A stretch of 64,000 nt of DNA from Polytrichum commune (GCA_950295325.1 OX485807.1:40578440-40642439); one strand, 5' to 3'. Numbered from the stretch's first letter, positions 34,170 to 47,366 are shown. The notes: generated from the sequence alone by a model not told the origin. Made by a program: numbers and translations.

Positions 34170-34374
34170 TTATGGTGGGGGGACCGGTGTTTGTTTGTTG
34201 TCTAGTTTTCTTTTGTTTAGGATTAGGTAAATGAGGTATTTAATGGCATTGTGGTGTAGGCTTTTCATGAGGGCTTTGATATTAGTGTTAGAAATTTTTA
34301 GTTTGGTTAGTTTCTCAATAGAATGTTCGTGTATTGCTCCTCTTACAACTGCTGTGATGGTTATAAGGGGGTTG
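34170..34374 (-). pseudogene. LINE-like retroelement, C-terminal tail fragment
   Basis: The minus strand reads an open 67-codon frame ending in TAA at 34170. Blocks are RGAIHEHSIEKL, NAIKYLIYLILN and the very C-terminus NKRKLDNKQTPVPPP. The same tail, diverged, occurs at 55.2-55.5 kb (+) and 62.17 kb (-). An in-frame TGA lies just upstream, so this is a 5'-truncated or decayed remnant. I associate this tail with RNase H-bearing LINE polyproteins; the link here is inferred from the 53-55 kb arrangement. Confidence 0.6.
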
Positions 34375-34792
34375 GTTCAACCTTAAGTGGAGTACAATCA
34401 GAATCGGTCCGGCCCTGCCATGGCTCTCTGGCTCCCACGTGGCCAAGTTTTATTCTTTTTGATTTCTGTGTATTTTATTTAAGAAAAGCTGTAGTCAATA
34501 TATATATGTGATGATGTTGTGTGGTGTGCCGCTAGCTTGATGGTTTCAGCCAAGTCCATCTTCAAGTGTCGAAGAAGGTTGGTGAAGAGTTATATCGTCC
34601 ATGAACATAGATAGCCTCTCTACTTTCTACCTTTATTTTTTTAAGGATATATATTGGTATAGTCAACATGTGGCACCTGATGCAATCAAGGTTCAAGTCA
34701 GTTCCAAGTGCAAACGGTTGTGGCTGGGATGGCTGTTGGAATTACATGTGGTTCATCACATTCAACCCTCTGCAAGTATTTAAAGTGCTTAA

Positions 34793-35039
34793 GGGCCGCT
34801 TCACACTATGTCCGTCCAAGTCGAGAGGCCGTGGGGCTGAATGCATGGCCAAACTTTGTTGAGAGTCCAAAGAAATGGGCTGAAAATACATAGCCAATAA
34901 AAATATAGGAATTGGAGCCTTCGGTTGGGCAAAGTGTGAAGCCTCCAAAGACCAAGCCCAAAGTCCAAACCTTTGGCCATGAATTCCCACGGCCTCTTGA
35001 CTTCGACGGCCATAGTGTGAAGCCATTAAAGGCTAAGCC

Positions 35040-35089
<50 letters not shown>

Positions 35090-35417
35090 ATCCCACTTTA
35101 TTCCCTACCCAAACTAACCCCTCCAATCTAATGACCAAAATCTTGTCATACATACATATATATATATACAAAATGAAAAAAAATCGACGGCCTCTCGACC
35201 ATAGTTTGGGTTTTCTTTCCTATTTGACCCAAACTTTCTTTGAGAGTCCATCGCGTTGGTCAAAAAATATTGCCATCTAGGAATTTTTGGAGAGCGACGG
35301 CCTTTGGACTTTGGCCTCTAGTGTGAAGGGTTGAGAGGCCGAATTCTTGGTTTCTTGCAATTTGATTGGTGGAAATTGACAACCTCTTGACCTTCGGCCA
35401 TAGTGTGAAGTGGCCCC
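34793..35417. mobile_element. Composite MITE region with (GA)n core
   Basis: The left end is GGGCCGCTTCACACTATG; the right end reverse complement is GGGGCCACTTCACACTATGG. An internal end at about 35010-35025 (GGCCATAGTGTGAAGCC) matches the left end over about 35 bp, including GTCGAGAGGCCGTGG / GTCAAGAGGCCGTGG. So a roughly 230-bp unit (34793 to about 35022, bounded by TTAA-like sites) appears joined to a longer relative. A (GA)n microsatellite spans about 35044-35089. Confidence 0.65.
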
Positions 35418-35454
35418 AAGATTCAAGTGAAGATTGATGTCCAACTCTCATTTT

Positions 35455-35558
35455 GTGGGCCCTTAGAATATAATAGTGAGATGCTCAAAAAGTTGTGTCG
35501 GGAGACTGAGATTCGAACTGAACTCCCAACATCTCACTGTTATATTTTGAGGGCCCAT
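35455..35558. mobile_element. Small foldback element, copy 1
   Basis: Arms GTGGGCCCTTAGAATATAAT and (reverse complement of the right end) ATGGGCCCTCAAAATATAAC continue into AGTGAGATG. About 104 bp; the centre is unrelated to copies 2 and 3. Confidence 0.75.
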
Positions 35559-35712
35559 ATCATTGAGTAATGGTATGAACATTGGTCACAAATGCTGAAG
35601 TTAATTTGATCCCGTTGGTCTTGTTTTGTTTAAGAGTCCCCTTGTTATAAGGAAAGGTTTACTACCTACTTTGTAGTAGCACAACATTATCAAGCAATAT
35701 GCATTCGTTCAT

Positions 35713-35827
35713 GTGGGCCTTAAGAATGTAATCATGGGATACCCCAACCTAGTGCAGATGTAGACTTAATTTGAGTCTCCTTGCACTAGGTTGGGACATC
35801 TCACAGTTATATTCTTAGGGCCCACAC
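35713..35827. mobile_element. Small foldback element, copy 2
   Basis: Arms GTGGGCCTTAAGAATGTAAT and GTGTGGGCCCTAAGAATATAA (right end reversed) extend through CCCAACCTAGTGCA / TGCACTAGGTTGGG. About 115 bp, 155 bp from copy 1. Confidence 0.78.
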
Positions 35828-35836
35828 GAAATAACG

Positions 35837-36723
35837 TTACTTAATAGATATTATGAGGTGGGCTTTGTTTAGTATCATAGTTGTAAAGTGAAAGTTAGTA
35901 GGTGGAGGCTCAAGTGAGCTATTATGTTGAGTTTCAAGGGAGCTTAACATTATGGGGTGGCAACTCCCATATTGGACACATAAATTCTTGGTATAAAACA
36001 CGTCAAGGGTTGTCTTCTACATTTTGAAAATAAACTATATGACATTTGAAAATTACACCATGGTCTTAATTTGAAATTAAAAAGATAAGATAAATATTTA
36101 AAATTAAAAAGGCTACACAGGTCACATGATATGTGGCCCCATTGTGAGTCTTATGTGATTGTTCTTTTTGTAAGTGGACACTTAGACTTGAGTGATACAT
36201 GGCAAGGCTCGTTGTGGAAAGTGGATCTAAATTAAAAGATGGTGATCATGTGGAGATCAAGTTTGGACTTCAAGTTAGTGTAGGGTTGTAATAGGTTTCA
36301 AGCTAGTACTCTCATAAACTCTAAACATTTAGAGGACTTAAGGAAATCGTCATAGATTCAAATCAAGACCCAAAATTGACACGTGCGGTCAACATGGCTC
36401 ACGGAAGCAAGGGCCTTAGATGTGCATGTGCACATATTGGGTTACATAGGTCATCACATCCTTTGGGTTGAACGTTGTGCAAAGCATTTTAACGATCTAG
36501 GGTTCAAGTGAAATGTTATATTGAGGGCACTCGATGTGGATAAGAAGGCAATGAGTATTGGGCTTCTTTGACGGATCTTCATCTGCAATAGCCACATTGC
36601 ATTGGCCTGCACACATGACATGTCAGGCAACACCATGTCACATGATTGAGAGGCACATGGCAACCCCTCTACTGTCAATATGTTCAAGTCAACTTTTGAA
36701 TTCAAAAATTCATAATAATTTCA

Positions 36724-36762
<39 letters not shown>

Positions 36763-39700
36763 TCATTTATTCATTTATTCATTTTTGCAATACTCCTTAT
36801 TTCTATCTTCTTACAAGGGAAAAGTTTGCACCACTGTATATTCTCAAAATTTGACGTAAAATCTCTTAAATGATCGGGTATGGGTGTCTCTACTCTACAT
36901 GCCACCCTCTTATTTAACATGGGTGCACATGTCAACCTAAAATATTCAGCAAGATGTATCTTGGAGGTAAGACACGGGCCACATAACAAGCCTGTTAAAT
37001 CTACGTAGGTACACAAACATATTAGCCTTTAGTATTCATAGCTTAACTGTATTTCGAAGACCTTGGATTGTTCTTGTGATAGTAAGTGATGATAGTTAAT
37101 CAAAAACAAAAGGGATGTTTTTGTTTGTTTTGGATGGATGATAATCACACTCGTATGCCATTTTTTTTTGAATATTTGGGAAAGAAATCCAACCAAAATT
37201 AATAAGATTCTCTACCATGGTTGGTTCCCCATTTCCCAACAAAATAAAATAAAATTAGATAGGTGAATCTCAACCTCTGCAAATCAAGTTTATATCAAGG
37301 GTTGTTAATTTTCTTATGAACTCAACTCTTGTTCTTCCAGTTCTCATCACAAATATGACTTTCAAAAATATTGACATAAGGTAGGAGCGCTATAAACCAA
37401 AACATCCCCCAAAACCAAGATTAAAAATACCATGCCCACCAAAGTGGGTGGGACCCATTGCCGTGATTTGTTTTCCAAGATGATTATATTAATACCAATA
37501 ACTATCACTAGATCGGAGCATAAAGTTGCAACGTCAACGACGCATGTTTCTGGAGTAAGGTTATGAAAGTTGTTCAAGTCGGTCATGCTTTATAAAGGAT
37601 GTTGTAACTAACAAGTTCGGGGGTCATAACATACTAACATAAGGTCCACATGTTATTGGTTTCACATACTTTGAAAGCGCATTTCCAAATTCACACACAC
37701 TTGCAATTGGATACTTTCATTATCAGTATGTAGTGCTCTAGTTATCAGCAATAATACATATCAAATCAAAACTAGGAATGACAACATAATTTTCACTTCA
37801 ATTCTTATTTATTTATCTCAATATGGAGGGGGAAAGAAAGTTACATGGCCCCCCTTTTTTTACACGAGAATAATTTTGTCGATTCATACGGCTACCACAT
37901 GTATGCCAACGGTGCTACTACCTTACTCCACAAACACTCCGACATCTTGTATTCTCACCATAACTTTTTGACCCAACATGGGATTGGGTATGGTGACACA
38001 TAGAATTTAAAAATGAAAAAGTAGAAATCCACACCACCAACTACATTGGTTAGTGCAAAGTCAATATTGGGTAGGGCCATGGCACTAGCTATGACTATGG
38101 GAGTTGCCATGCATCCACCAACCTTTATATATCACAATACGGAATGAGCGGGGCCTCATCGAGACTAGGTCAACGAAGCCATCGTCATCATCATGAAACC
38201 TTTATCAAAACATGACAAGGAGGTGGAGCCACCGGCGGCAATCGGAGTAAATGTTAAATGAAGCATGTGGGAAAACATACATATGTTGGTAATAGGGAGC
38301 AAGGTGTGTGGGCCTTTTGTGGCGACTCTTTGTAATTGGACGGGTCTATATTTGAGTGGTGTTGTCATATAGTCGATATTGGACACCGAAAGACACGTGT
38401 CCCATAATGGGATTGATTATTGGACTATGTGCTTCAAAAGCGGACACTATTCTAACTGAGAACCTCAATTGCAACACAATTGAGGTGCGTATACCCAAAA
38501 CCACCACTGTGCACCACATGCATGCCTTTGGATGCAATGAATGTATGCGTATGGTACGTAGTGATGGTTTTAGGTTTGATGGTGGTTTTGGGGCATATGT
38601 ATCTTAGGAGCAGGGGGTGCAATTCGGGGAGAGTTTGGGCAAAATTGGTCGAGATCCTAGTGTTTTCAAATCCAACGGATTACACGTTCATATCCTTCTG
38701 TTTTTCATTATAATATATTTTTTCAAATGTCAACAAGTGAGTGCAATGGATTCTCACGCCAATAGATAAGCCAATTTTAGTGAAAACTAATCACTTGTGA
38801 CATCAAGTACATAATAGGACAAACCTTGCCTATCTTCGTGGCAATGCAAGGAGAATGTAAGAACAGTTCAAGAAGGTCACCGACTTTGTCCAATCATAAT
38901 GGCTAATTGAGGAGACTTTAGCTCAACTAGGTGGTGTAAGAATTGTTCCACAAAGGGGGGACAACACCTTCATGTGATACAAGACTCTCACCAGTAATAA
39001 GGTTGATTTGTGACAATTTTCACCTAACAATTGAGGGAAGCTAAGACATGAACAATGAGTAGTAAGCGATAACTTCCCCCCCGGGGGGGGGGGACTAGCC
39101 GTATTTTAGAGGTGACGTGCGATAAAATATAGGGCATTTAATATTCATTCAAGGTAAAATTTTGAAGAAATCTATATCAAATATAGGGGGCAAATTAATG
39201 TTGGAAACCAATTTTTAAAAAAACATCGTGCAATATAACATGTGTAAGGGACCACATTTTGCTTTATCAAAGAAGATGGAGGGCTTTATTTTATTCCATG
39301 AAGGTTTCTCTTCATTAAGGATACTTTGAACTCCATTATCTTTAAACGTTGACACGAAGGGGTGTATTTGAGACAATATTTGATGTTTGAAATTCTTTTG
39401 CAAATGTTGTACGAGCTCTTACTATCCTGCAAATGTTGCACAATTTTGTTTCTTAACACACCAAATTTTAAGGTTGCACTCTACTTGCATTCTCCATTAT
39501 AGTCTTGTTGGTGTAATTAGTTTTTATTGTGTTCTTGCCAAACTACAACAATGCAATCTTGTTGTTAAAATGTCAATCTCACAATGCACCCCCCCTTTGG
39601 CTAAAAATTGAAGGCTATTAAAAGCATGTAAGAAAATAGGGTATTTAATATTGCATGCTTTCTAGATTTCTAATTACCAATAGGGTATTAAAAATTATAA

Positions 39701-42700
39701 GCTCAGTAGATTTTTTTCTACTTTAAGGACTCCTAATATTCTAATTCTTACTGATAATACCCCCCTTAAAAATAAGTGGTTTTTGTAGATGTCTCCAAAA
39801 ATTTACTATGAGTGCCCCCCCCTCCCCTGAGGATAACTTGTGAGCAATAATGTCAATTTTACTAAACTCCTATGATTAATTATAGGGGCCATACAATAAA
39901 CTTGCTACTATGTTGTTGAATTTATTCAATTGTAGAATATTAAAATTACAAAAACTCACAACTAAAGGGGCCTCTTACCATGGAATACTAGAAAATATTC
40001 AAATATTTCTTATTTTTATTGTTATAATCCAAAACATTGTTGTGTGCAACCAAAGTAGATGAAAAAACATTTAGTGTCACATATTGACATCTTCAAAATT
40101 AGGGTGAACATTACACTAACATCATTATTAGTGTCAAATAGCTCAAGTAGTCACATAACCTTGTTATTAGTATACGTGGGAGCGTGGATAAACTTGTTGT
40201 TACCGTAATCCGCTTCACAGAGAAAGGAGTTTTCAATACACCCATTTTATGTGTGTGTGTGTGGGGGGGGAGGGGGGTAATGGGGGACGAAAAAGAATTT
40301 GGAACATTCAAACCAGAGAGTTCAAAGAGTTGCTCTCCATAATAAAAGCATGCAAAAGGAAATGAAATTTTGACAAAGGTGTGTGTTGCTCTTCATAAAT
40401 CTTTGTCCTTCACTTTATTTTTATGTAATTATGTAACAAAATGTGTGTGTCTATAATTTCACATGAATAAACACTAGAGTGCTAACCAGAAGCCATAGAT
40501 GTCTTTGGGAAGTGCATTGTTGAATACGATAGTCTTGTCTCCATCGGCACGGGGATTGTGCGAGGTCAATAGGGAAACTATTCATGTGAACAAATTAGCA
40601 ATTATTACAACAATTGTGGGATTGTAGTTTTGTGATAAAGCTTATTGTTATCTCTAAATATGAGTTATACATGAATTGCTAACGGGCGATGAAACTATTT
40701 TCTTGTCGTGATTGGGTTATGTGAAGCTAAGAACTATTTTCTTTGGTGTGATTGCACTAAACTAAATCCGAGTTGTGGGAATAATTGATTCAATTGAGCC
40801 TATGAGCAAGTTTGATAGTGAATATGAGAGATGTGGCATTGATAGACGTCAATTTATTAACCCTTTTGTCTAGTTAGTAAACTATGTGTGACATATGCCT
40901 ATAACAAACCCCTAGTTAACCCTTCTTCGTGAGTATGTACCCTACGAATTGGATATTTTAAGTCATAATAAAAATGCTCACTACAATTTGCATTCCATGT
41001 TCGCCTACTACCATATTTCTATAGTTTTACGATCCAATGTACGTCATATTGACAGTTGGAATTGTCCAAATTTCATGCATAAATCCAAATATACTTGAAT
41101 CCTAGTTCTTAATGTGTTGTCCTGGTCTTTGTGAAGGCCCCAAGTGTACTGTTAATAGTATGCATGCTTTAATTTGCTGGACCGTGCCTCAAGGTAGAGG
41201 CTCTGGTTTTATTTTACATTGTAATTAAGTTAGAGCTGGTAACAAATAGTAAGCTTAGATCTAGAGTAGACCCAAAGTCCTCATCATGCAATGCCTTAAA
41301 TGCCTATGCAAGGACACGTTCATTGTTCATAGTACTTACATACTTTCACGTATTTTTAGTACTTAGCCGAAGGCTATCCTATGGGATTTTGACCAAAGAC
41401 TTGAGGTTTATAGCTAAGACAAAGGAAGGTTATTGAGAGAGATTAATTGTTGTGGTCCATGGCCACTTGCAAAAGTTTGTTTCAATGGATGGAGTCCGAT
41501 AATAATTTGTCACTCATGGGTTTGATCTTTAGAATATCAAATAGCATCGTATTGGTCAAGATTTGATCTTGTATCATGATTTGTACATCATATAAAAAGC
41601 CATCGACATGATCTTCATTCAAATGTGTCATTTGGTTAGCGACTTTTTTACCTCAATATATTTCTACTCCATGTTCATGTATTATCTTTTCTTATAACCA
41701 TCATGGCATCAATGAACTTTCAAGTTTTTAGTCAAAGTACACTTTAGGATTCAATTTTTCGAATAAAGATTGAGTATATGAAGTTTAGTGATATGTATAT
41801 AAACATAAATTTATAATTGTGAAATATGATCCTTAATTTCCACACGTGTACTACGATAAATTGGAACTTTCATACTAGCCTTGATGTCACATAAATTTGA
41901 GTCCACTATTGTAACATTTGCTCTGACCAACCACTCATATGTGGAAGCCACGAAGACATCAAACGAACATCTCCTCATTCCAATAAATTTTGAGGAGATA
42001 TTGTTGTCTATTAACAACTTACTTGTAATAATATAATTTGTAAGTTAGATAAACTTTAAATGTGGACCATTCAAAAAGTTTTCATTGATAATTTAGGGGG
42101 TTCGAGATAAGGACCTTATGATTTGTGTCGAGTAGGCTTAGTTTTGCACGCATACTTCACGATATTTAGATGAAAATTATAGCATCATATGCCCAAAAAG
42201 GATGGAAATGGAATAATGCAAAGCAATTGTCCAAGTTTGTCACCGAGCACAATATATAGGTTGACAATGCATTGTGGCTTGAGGCTAGATTGCCATGAGT
42301 GGGTGTTATGTTTGTGAACACATGTTCACTCTTGTTGTGTATCCACCCTAAGCCTTCTTTTGTGATACATGATGGTGATGTAGACTTGGAAGTAATTTAA
42401 AAATTGTGCTTAATTTTTTGGTTGCATTTTCCATGCATATTATACTCTTGAAATGGTGTGCTTCATGTTGCTGTAGTTGTATGTTGTGTCTTCTGAAGTA
42501 TTTGCATTTGCATGTATGAATCATGTCTTTTTGTTGCCATGCTTTTTGCACCACTTTTCCAATGTGTTTACTTTTAAATTATTTATTTATTTGTAAGAAA
42601 CATAGTCTACCAAGAATTGCAATAACATTCGCAATATTAATTACGATAGGGTGGAATAAGATAGGTCATCTTAGAGAATTAAGTAATTATAGGGAGCTTC

Positions 42701-42784
42701 AAAATCATGCCATGGAGATAATAGCTTTCACACAAATAGCCCTCAGCCGCACAAAATGCACAAAAATCCTATAGAGTGACCTAC
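35837..42784. other. Seven gene-free kilobases with low-complexity tracts
   Basis: I see no coding sequence. Structures present are an (AT)n then (ATTT)n microsatellite at 36726-36785, a fragment of the hAT-like family at 38619-38705 (listed separately), a C8G11 run at about 39076-39094, and a (GT)n-G-rich tract at about 40251-40278. Open frames are all short, AT-driven and unrecognised. Confidence 0.45.
38619..38705 (-). mobile_element. hAT-like MITE fragment
   Basis: The plus strand shows GCAATTCGGGGAGAGTTTGGGC, ATTGGTCGAGATCCTAGTGTT, TCCAACGGATTACACGTTCA and TATCCTTCTG, matching the reverse-orientation arm of the family. The rest of the element is missing. Confidence 0.6.
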
Positions 42785-43190
42785 CCGAGGATATATTGAA
42801 GAGGTAATTGTCTAAATTCGTTTAAAACATGATAAAATTACATAAAATTGATGTTTTTCCTGCAATTTTTTGTAATTTTTCCCCAATTTTATAACAAATT
42901 CTAGGAACATGGAAAAGAAATCCAACTTCAAAATATTTATGGTCAGGAAATCTACGTCCAAAACCAGATTTAGCCATTACCTTTCGAGTAGTACTTTTGA
43001 TGATAAGCTATGAAGATCTCATCTTCATGTTCTATATTCTGAGTACCTAACACAACAATAAAGGGCACCATGAAAAAAATCCAATTTAAACAACACTTTG
43101 CTACTACTTTTAGGCGTTTGACCGAAAAAATTACGGTTTTAGCATACCGGAGCATTCTTTTCCCGTATACTTGACCATGCTTGCTTCCAA
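42785..43190 (+). repeat. Dispersed repeat R2, copy 2 (3' part)
   Basis: It aligns with 54600-55000: GTCCAAAACCA, GATTTAGCCATT, GATGATAAGCTATGA, GATCTCATCTT, CACAACAATA, ACACTTTGCTACTACT and TTAGGCGTTTGACC. Confidence 0.7.
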
Positions 43191-43588
43191 AGTGACATGT
43201 CTAGGTGGAATGAATTGGTCCACAACCTTACAATAGGTGTATTAACACATAGATCCTTCCATCCATGAGGAATGAGTTTGCATACACATCACAAAGTCCA
43301 AGCCTAAAACCAACACTATGTACTAGAGTCCATAACATTATTCAACATCCATCAACTATTCCATTTTAAAACATCAATACACTGCTTCACCAGATATTTC
43401 TAGCTTCAATTTGCCAGTGCACTACTGTGCTATGAAAATAAATATAGCATAATTCTAATTAAAATCTAGCTTATTCTCGGCCCCACCCAACATACAAACC
43501 CAGTTGAATAATACCATGTCACGGACTGTAGAGTTCCTAATGTACAACAAATGGTGCATGATATCAGTTTCATAACATTACTCATTGA

Positions 43589-43694
43589 CATGGACCCTCA
43601 GAATGATAACACTGGGATGTTGCGAATTCAGTCTGAATCTAAGTATCCGTGCGCAACATTTCGAGCATCCCACTATTCTATTACGACGGCCCAT
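43589..43694. mobile_element. Small foldback element, copy 3
   Basis: The left arm CATGGACCCTCAGAATGATAA and the right arm reversed CATGGGCCGTCGTAATAGAAT are complementary on the pattern of the 35.5 and 35.7 kb copies. The centre also folds (GTTGCGAATTCAG / GTGCGCAAC). Confidence 0.6.
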
Positions 43695-45360
43695 GGAACG
43701 AGAATTGCACGCTGATTCGCGTCATGCATGTTTGGGTGTGCACAAATTGCCATCCTTATTTTTTTTATGTCCGTAACAGCAGCAACATCATGACTCAAAC
43801 TAGGAGGATCGAACGAAGGTCCTTACGATTTGTTACATTAAAGCCATGCCCTTATTGTGATTCCTCCTGCGCTCGCAATTAAGAGAGATGTTTTCTGACC
43901 ATTGCAGCAGGCGGCAGCGCTGCCGCGGCGGTGCGATGCACTATAGAATATACATATCTATTGCTGGGCACCTGATGAGAGCCTGAAGCTTCAGACAGGG
44001 TAAGGCCCAAGCCGCTCCAGTATATTTGCCATACTTCCCTTTTCCCGATTCACCATTTAATTTGCAGGTTGCATGGAATATATGGCTGCATAAATTAACT
44101 TAGCATGGATTTGGTGCTTCGAATTCGAATGCCGTTTCTCAACTCACCCACATGTGTGGTGCTTCTTTGGGTCACTCATCATGACCAGCTGGGCATGCAT
44201 CGAGTATTTTCTTTTTTCTCGCCTCAGGGGACTTGAGAGAGTCAGTGAATTCGAATTTCGATCGTGATGATGATGACTAACTTGCACCATTCTTGAACTT
44301 ATGGTACTCGGGCTCAGATTGAATGTCACATGTTTTGTGTGCTTGGTTTATGAGGCTTTGAAGGCTCGTGCCCCGGGTGTAGGCACTGAGGATCTAGTGA
44401 GGTTGTTAATGGTTGAAGTCATGTGCATCTGAGCCGATCGAATTCGCTGTCCTAATAAGAGTCTCTTAAAAGATCAAAATCACGGTATGCGGGCATATAT
44501 TATTTGGTTCGTTTTTTGTGTTTTCTTCAACTTGTATAATGTTATGACTACTTAATCATGTTATGACTGTCGAGTGTGGAGTAGTTGATATAAATTGAAA
44601 ACACAATCCAGTCGTTTTCAAATATGTGTCGTAATGTGTTTGTTCTTTGATCCTCACTACCCAACCAAACACCAATCAATACGAGTGTCCAATCAAGAAA
44701 AGTAACCGAATAACACCCGCATGCCTTAGGGTGACGTAGAACGAATAAAACCTAAATGAAAGCCACTTGGGATTGCATGCAACTTGGTTAATATGGATTG
44801 GAAGTTTGACCTCTTATTATATTCATGGATGCTTGGTCTCAGACAATTAAGCTCTTCATTAAATAAGCACAACTTTACCAAATGCTCTAAGAGCTGGGTT
44901 TGGTACTGGTTTTGAAGTTAATGAAGATGCTTAAGTCAATCAGTCTGATCTCGTAGTTCGCAGAGGCTCATAATGGATGCTTCGAGTTGGCTTGATGCAT
45001 GAAGGCTTTTTTCAGAGCATAGCCATTAAGTTAGTTATGATCAAAATACATCTGCTTAACTAGTTAATTGATGCATGCTATTAAGGTAAATCGCATGTCT
45101 GGCCGCGTCACATGTTCTTTAATAATCTTCACTTAGACTCTTTGCTCTTTGCTGGCCCTAGCTGACTCCAAGTTATTCCCTGCAATGGTATCTAAGTTAT
45201 TTAGGCTCTCCATGTAAGATCCTCTGCAGTTTCTCTAATCAATAAATGAAGAGTAAGTAAAGAAAGGGGAAAAAAAATAACATGGGAATTTTGGTTGCGT
45301 GCGATCTTAAAACCATGTTCAAACTGTGTGATGTGGACCCATATTTAATGCGTGTTAATA
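43695..45360. other. Gene-free
   Basis: No supported coding sequence or transposon end; short unrecognised frames only. Confidence 0.4.
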
Positions 45361-45553
45361 TTGGGAGTTACGCAGTGCTATAACGATATAATGAGAATGT
45401 AATATTTTATCAAGCAAAAGTCATTTATGTTCTATAATGTCCGAACAATCTATTGAACTTTCGTGAGTCAAAGTTGAACTCTTGAGTAAGACGTTATTGC
45501 ACCCATAATTTTGAATAATAACACGCATGACTTGGGATAATCCATGTAGTGAT
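45361..45553 (+). repeat. Dispersed repeat R3, copy 3
   Basis: Closest to the 31.7 kb copy (GAGTTACGCAGTGCTATAA, TGTTCTATAATGTCCGAACAA, GAACTTTCGTGAGT, GAGTAAGACGTTA); ends CTTGGGATAATCCATGTAGTG. Confidence 0.7.
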
Positions 45554-47163
45554 CATGTTATGTGTTGAGAAGAAGTAATTGGTGTAATTTTTTTGCCTCC
45601 AATGGTTAAGATTCATGGGATGGAGTGTTCCGGTTTAAAACAGTTTGCACTAGGATTTGATGTTTGCATTACATGTTATTCTGATTTATGTTGGAGAAGT
45701 CACACCATCAATATTGGATTGGCTAACATAGCTTTTAAGAAACCTAAAAAATGGGCCAAAAGTCTCCAATATGGTAGGTGACGGTGATTGAACATGGAGT
45801 CTAGTATAACAATAAGTGCTTCTATATTTTCTTATTGTAATTTGCACCCTCAATTATGGCTTGTGCAACGATGTAAGAGGTCCACTCGCACAACCTGTAA
45901 TTGATCTACCTGAACATAATCTAGGGTACAAAAACAATGTTCGTAAATTATAATCATAATTTTGAAGAGAGAGAAAGAGACACACTCTTTTGAGATTTCA
46001 CAACTCAAGCTGGAACTGCACAATCCCAAATCTCAAATTTAAATTGGAATTCACAGAGCTGACAATGATGCTCTTTCACGTGTGCTCAAGAGACCACAGA
46101 TGAATGCACCAAAATGACTTGTTCACCAAGACCCTTGCCAAAGATAATCATGACCTTAAATTAGATTGGATTTTTTTGTTGAATATCAAAGAAACCATAT
46201 CTCATGTTTGTTAGCAGGTTTCTAATTTTAAAGAGTATAATACTATCCAGCACATAACCCGAGTTAGGTCAATAGGGAGAGAGTTTGAGCGAATTCTTCG
46301 CAGCTTAAGGTAGTAGACAGGCCTAGTTCATCTACTTGTCTTGATCGGGCACCTTTACTTGAGTGGTTAGTGGTCAGGTGTGGATCTAAGAACGGACACC
46401 AGGAAAAACATGTGTTTGAAAGAGATTGAACAGAATCGGGGTGGACCTATATGATCATTTCATAAATACAAGAATCTTCACGTTGATAATGAACAAGATA
46501 TTCATACGAGCTGCAAAATTAATGAGGAAAGTGACTCCAGCCACGATTGGGATTTTTACCAACCATCTCATTTTCATCACGTGTTTCATAATCTCGTCGA
46601 TGGAAGTAGCTGTTCAAGACCCATCCACCGTATCATTCTCCACGACTCGAATCTTGGAAGCTTGAACCTGACGAACATGGAGAGGGGGAGCGCCAGCCTG
46701 CTCCCGATCTCGAACAGGTGGCCAGTTTGCATTCAATGTGGGAGATGCTGCGTTACGACCCAGCAGTGCTCACTTGCTCACAATTCGAAATGCGGAAGTT
46801 AAGTTAAGCTAAGCTTGGCCCTAGAATAACATAGTTCTCCTCCCATCACAGGAGTGGAAACCACAGCAGAGGACGACCCCCTGCTGGGACCTGCACAAAG
46901 CCCGTCGGCCAGTACCAAAGTACCTGCTACTTGGCCTGGGCACCGTGAGTGAGCCCTCATTAAAAAACACACCCGAGGACAGGGGTGCACAGGCCGGCTC
47001 CTCAATCCTGCCTACTAATCAATTCGTAACAAGGCACGAATAAAGTAGTGGTAGGCTCCCCAAATTCCTCCTCCCAGTGTGTGACGAGGAGGCCTTACAT
47101 GGTTGCGAGAAACCTGATGAAAAGCAGCTTTCACCCTGACTGCCAATCACCTCTGTGCAGTTG
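45554..47163. other. Gene-free
   Basis: A GC-richer block at about 46800-47160 contains the motif AGCAGCTTTCACCCTGAC, echoed at about 48980 (AGCAGCTTTCACTCTTGAC), suggesting an old repeat. No coding signal. 46390-46430 resembles 32815-32870 (GTGTGGATCTAAG, GAACGGACACC). Confidence 0.35.
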
Positions 47164-47366
47164 CCTGGGGGGATTTTTGGACATAATATAATCGGCTGAG
47201 ATACTGGTGTATTCAAGGCCAACTGGTTTGCATGTCGAACGTCTTTCAGGTTCCTCCTTTTATTAATTCGACGTATATTCTGTAGATTCCTCTGGAATGA
47301 TTGGTAAGTTTCCCAGAGTCTTGAACTTCGACATGTTCATCTGCAACTAGCGGCCGGTTCTTGCCG
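47164..47366 (-). mobile_element. hAT-like MITE, degraded copy
   Basis: The plus strand reads GGGGGGATTTTTGGACATAAT, CGGCTGAGATACTGGTGT, GTATATTCTGTAGATTCCTC, GTCTTGAACTTCGACATG and a right end GCGGCCGGTTCTTGCCG, i.e. the family in reverse orientation with both ends mutated. Confidence 0.65.

Noticed and set aside
34806-35280. Opposed frames of about 120 codons around 35.0 kb
   Set aside because: They are created by the (GA)n tract, which reads open as Arg-Glu or Leu-Ser repeats, and by MITE ends.
35521-35560. tRNA-like B-box (AGTTCGAATCTC, minus strand)
   Set aside because: It lies in the loop of a foldback element whose relatives lack it; no cloverleaf can be drawn.
46426-47222. Several 65-80-codon frames in a GC-richer block
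   Set aside because: Frames on both strands without domains; the end of the block is a hAT-like MITE remnant.
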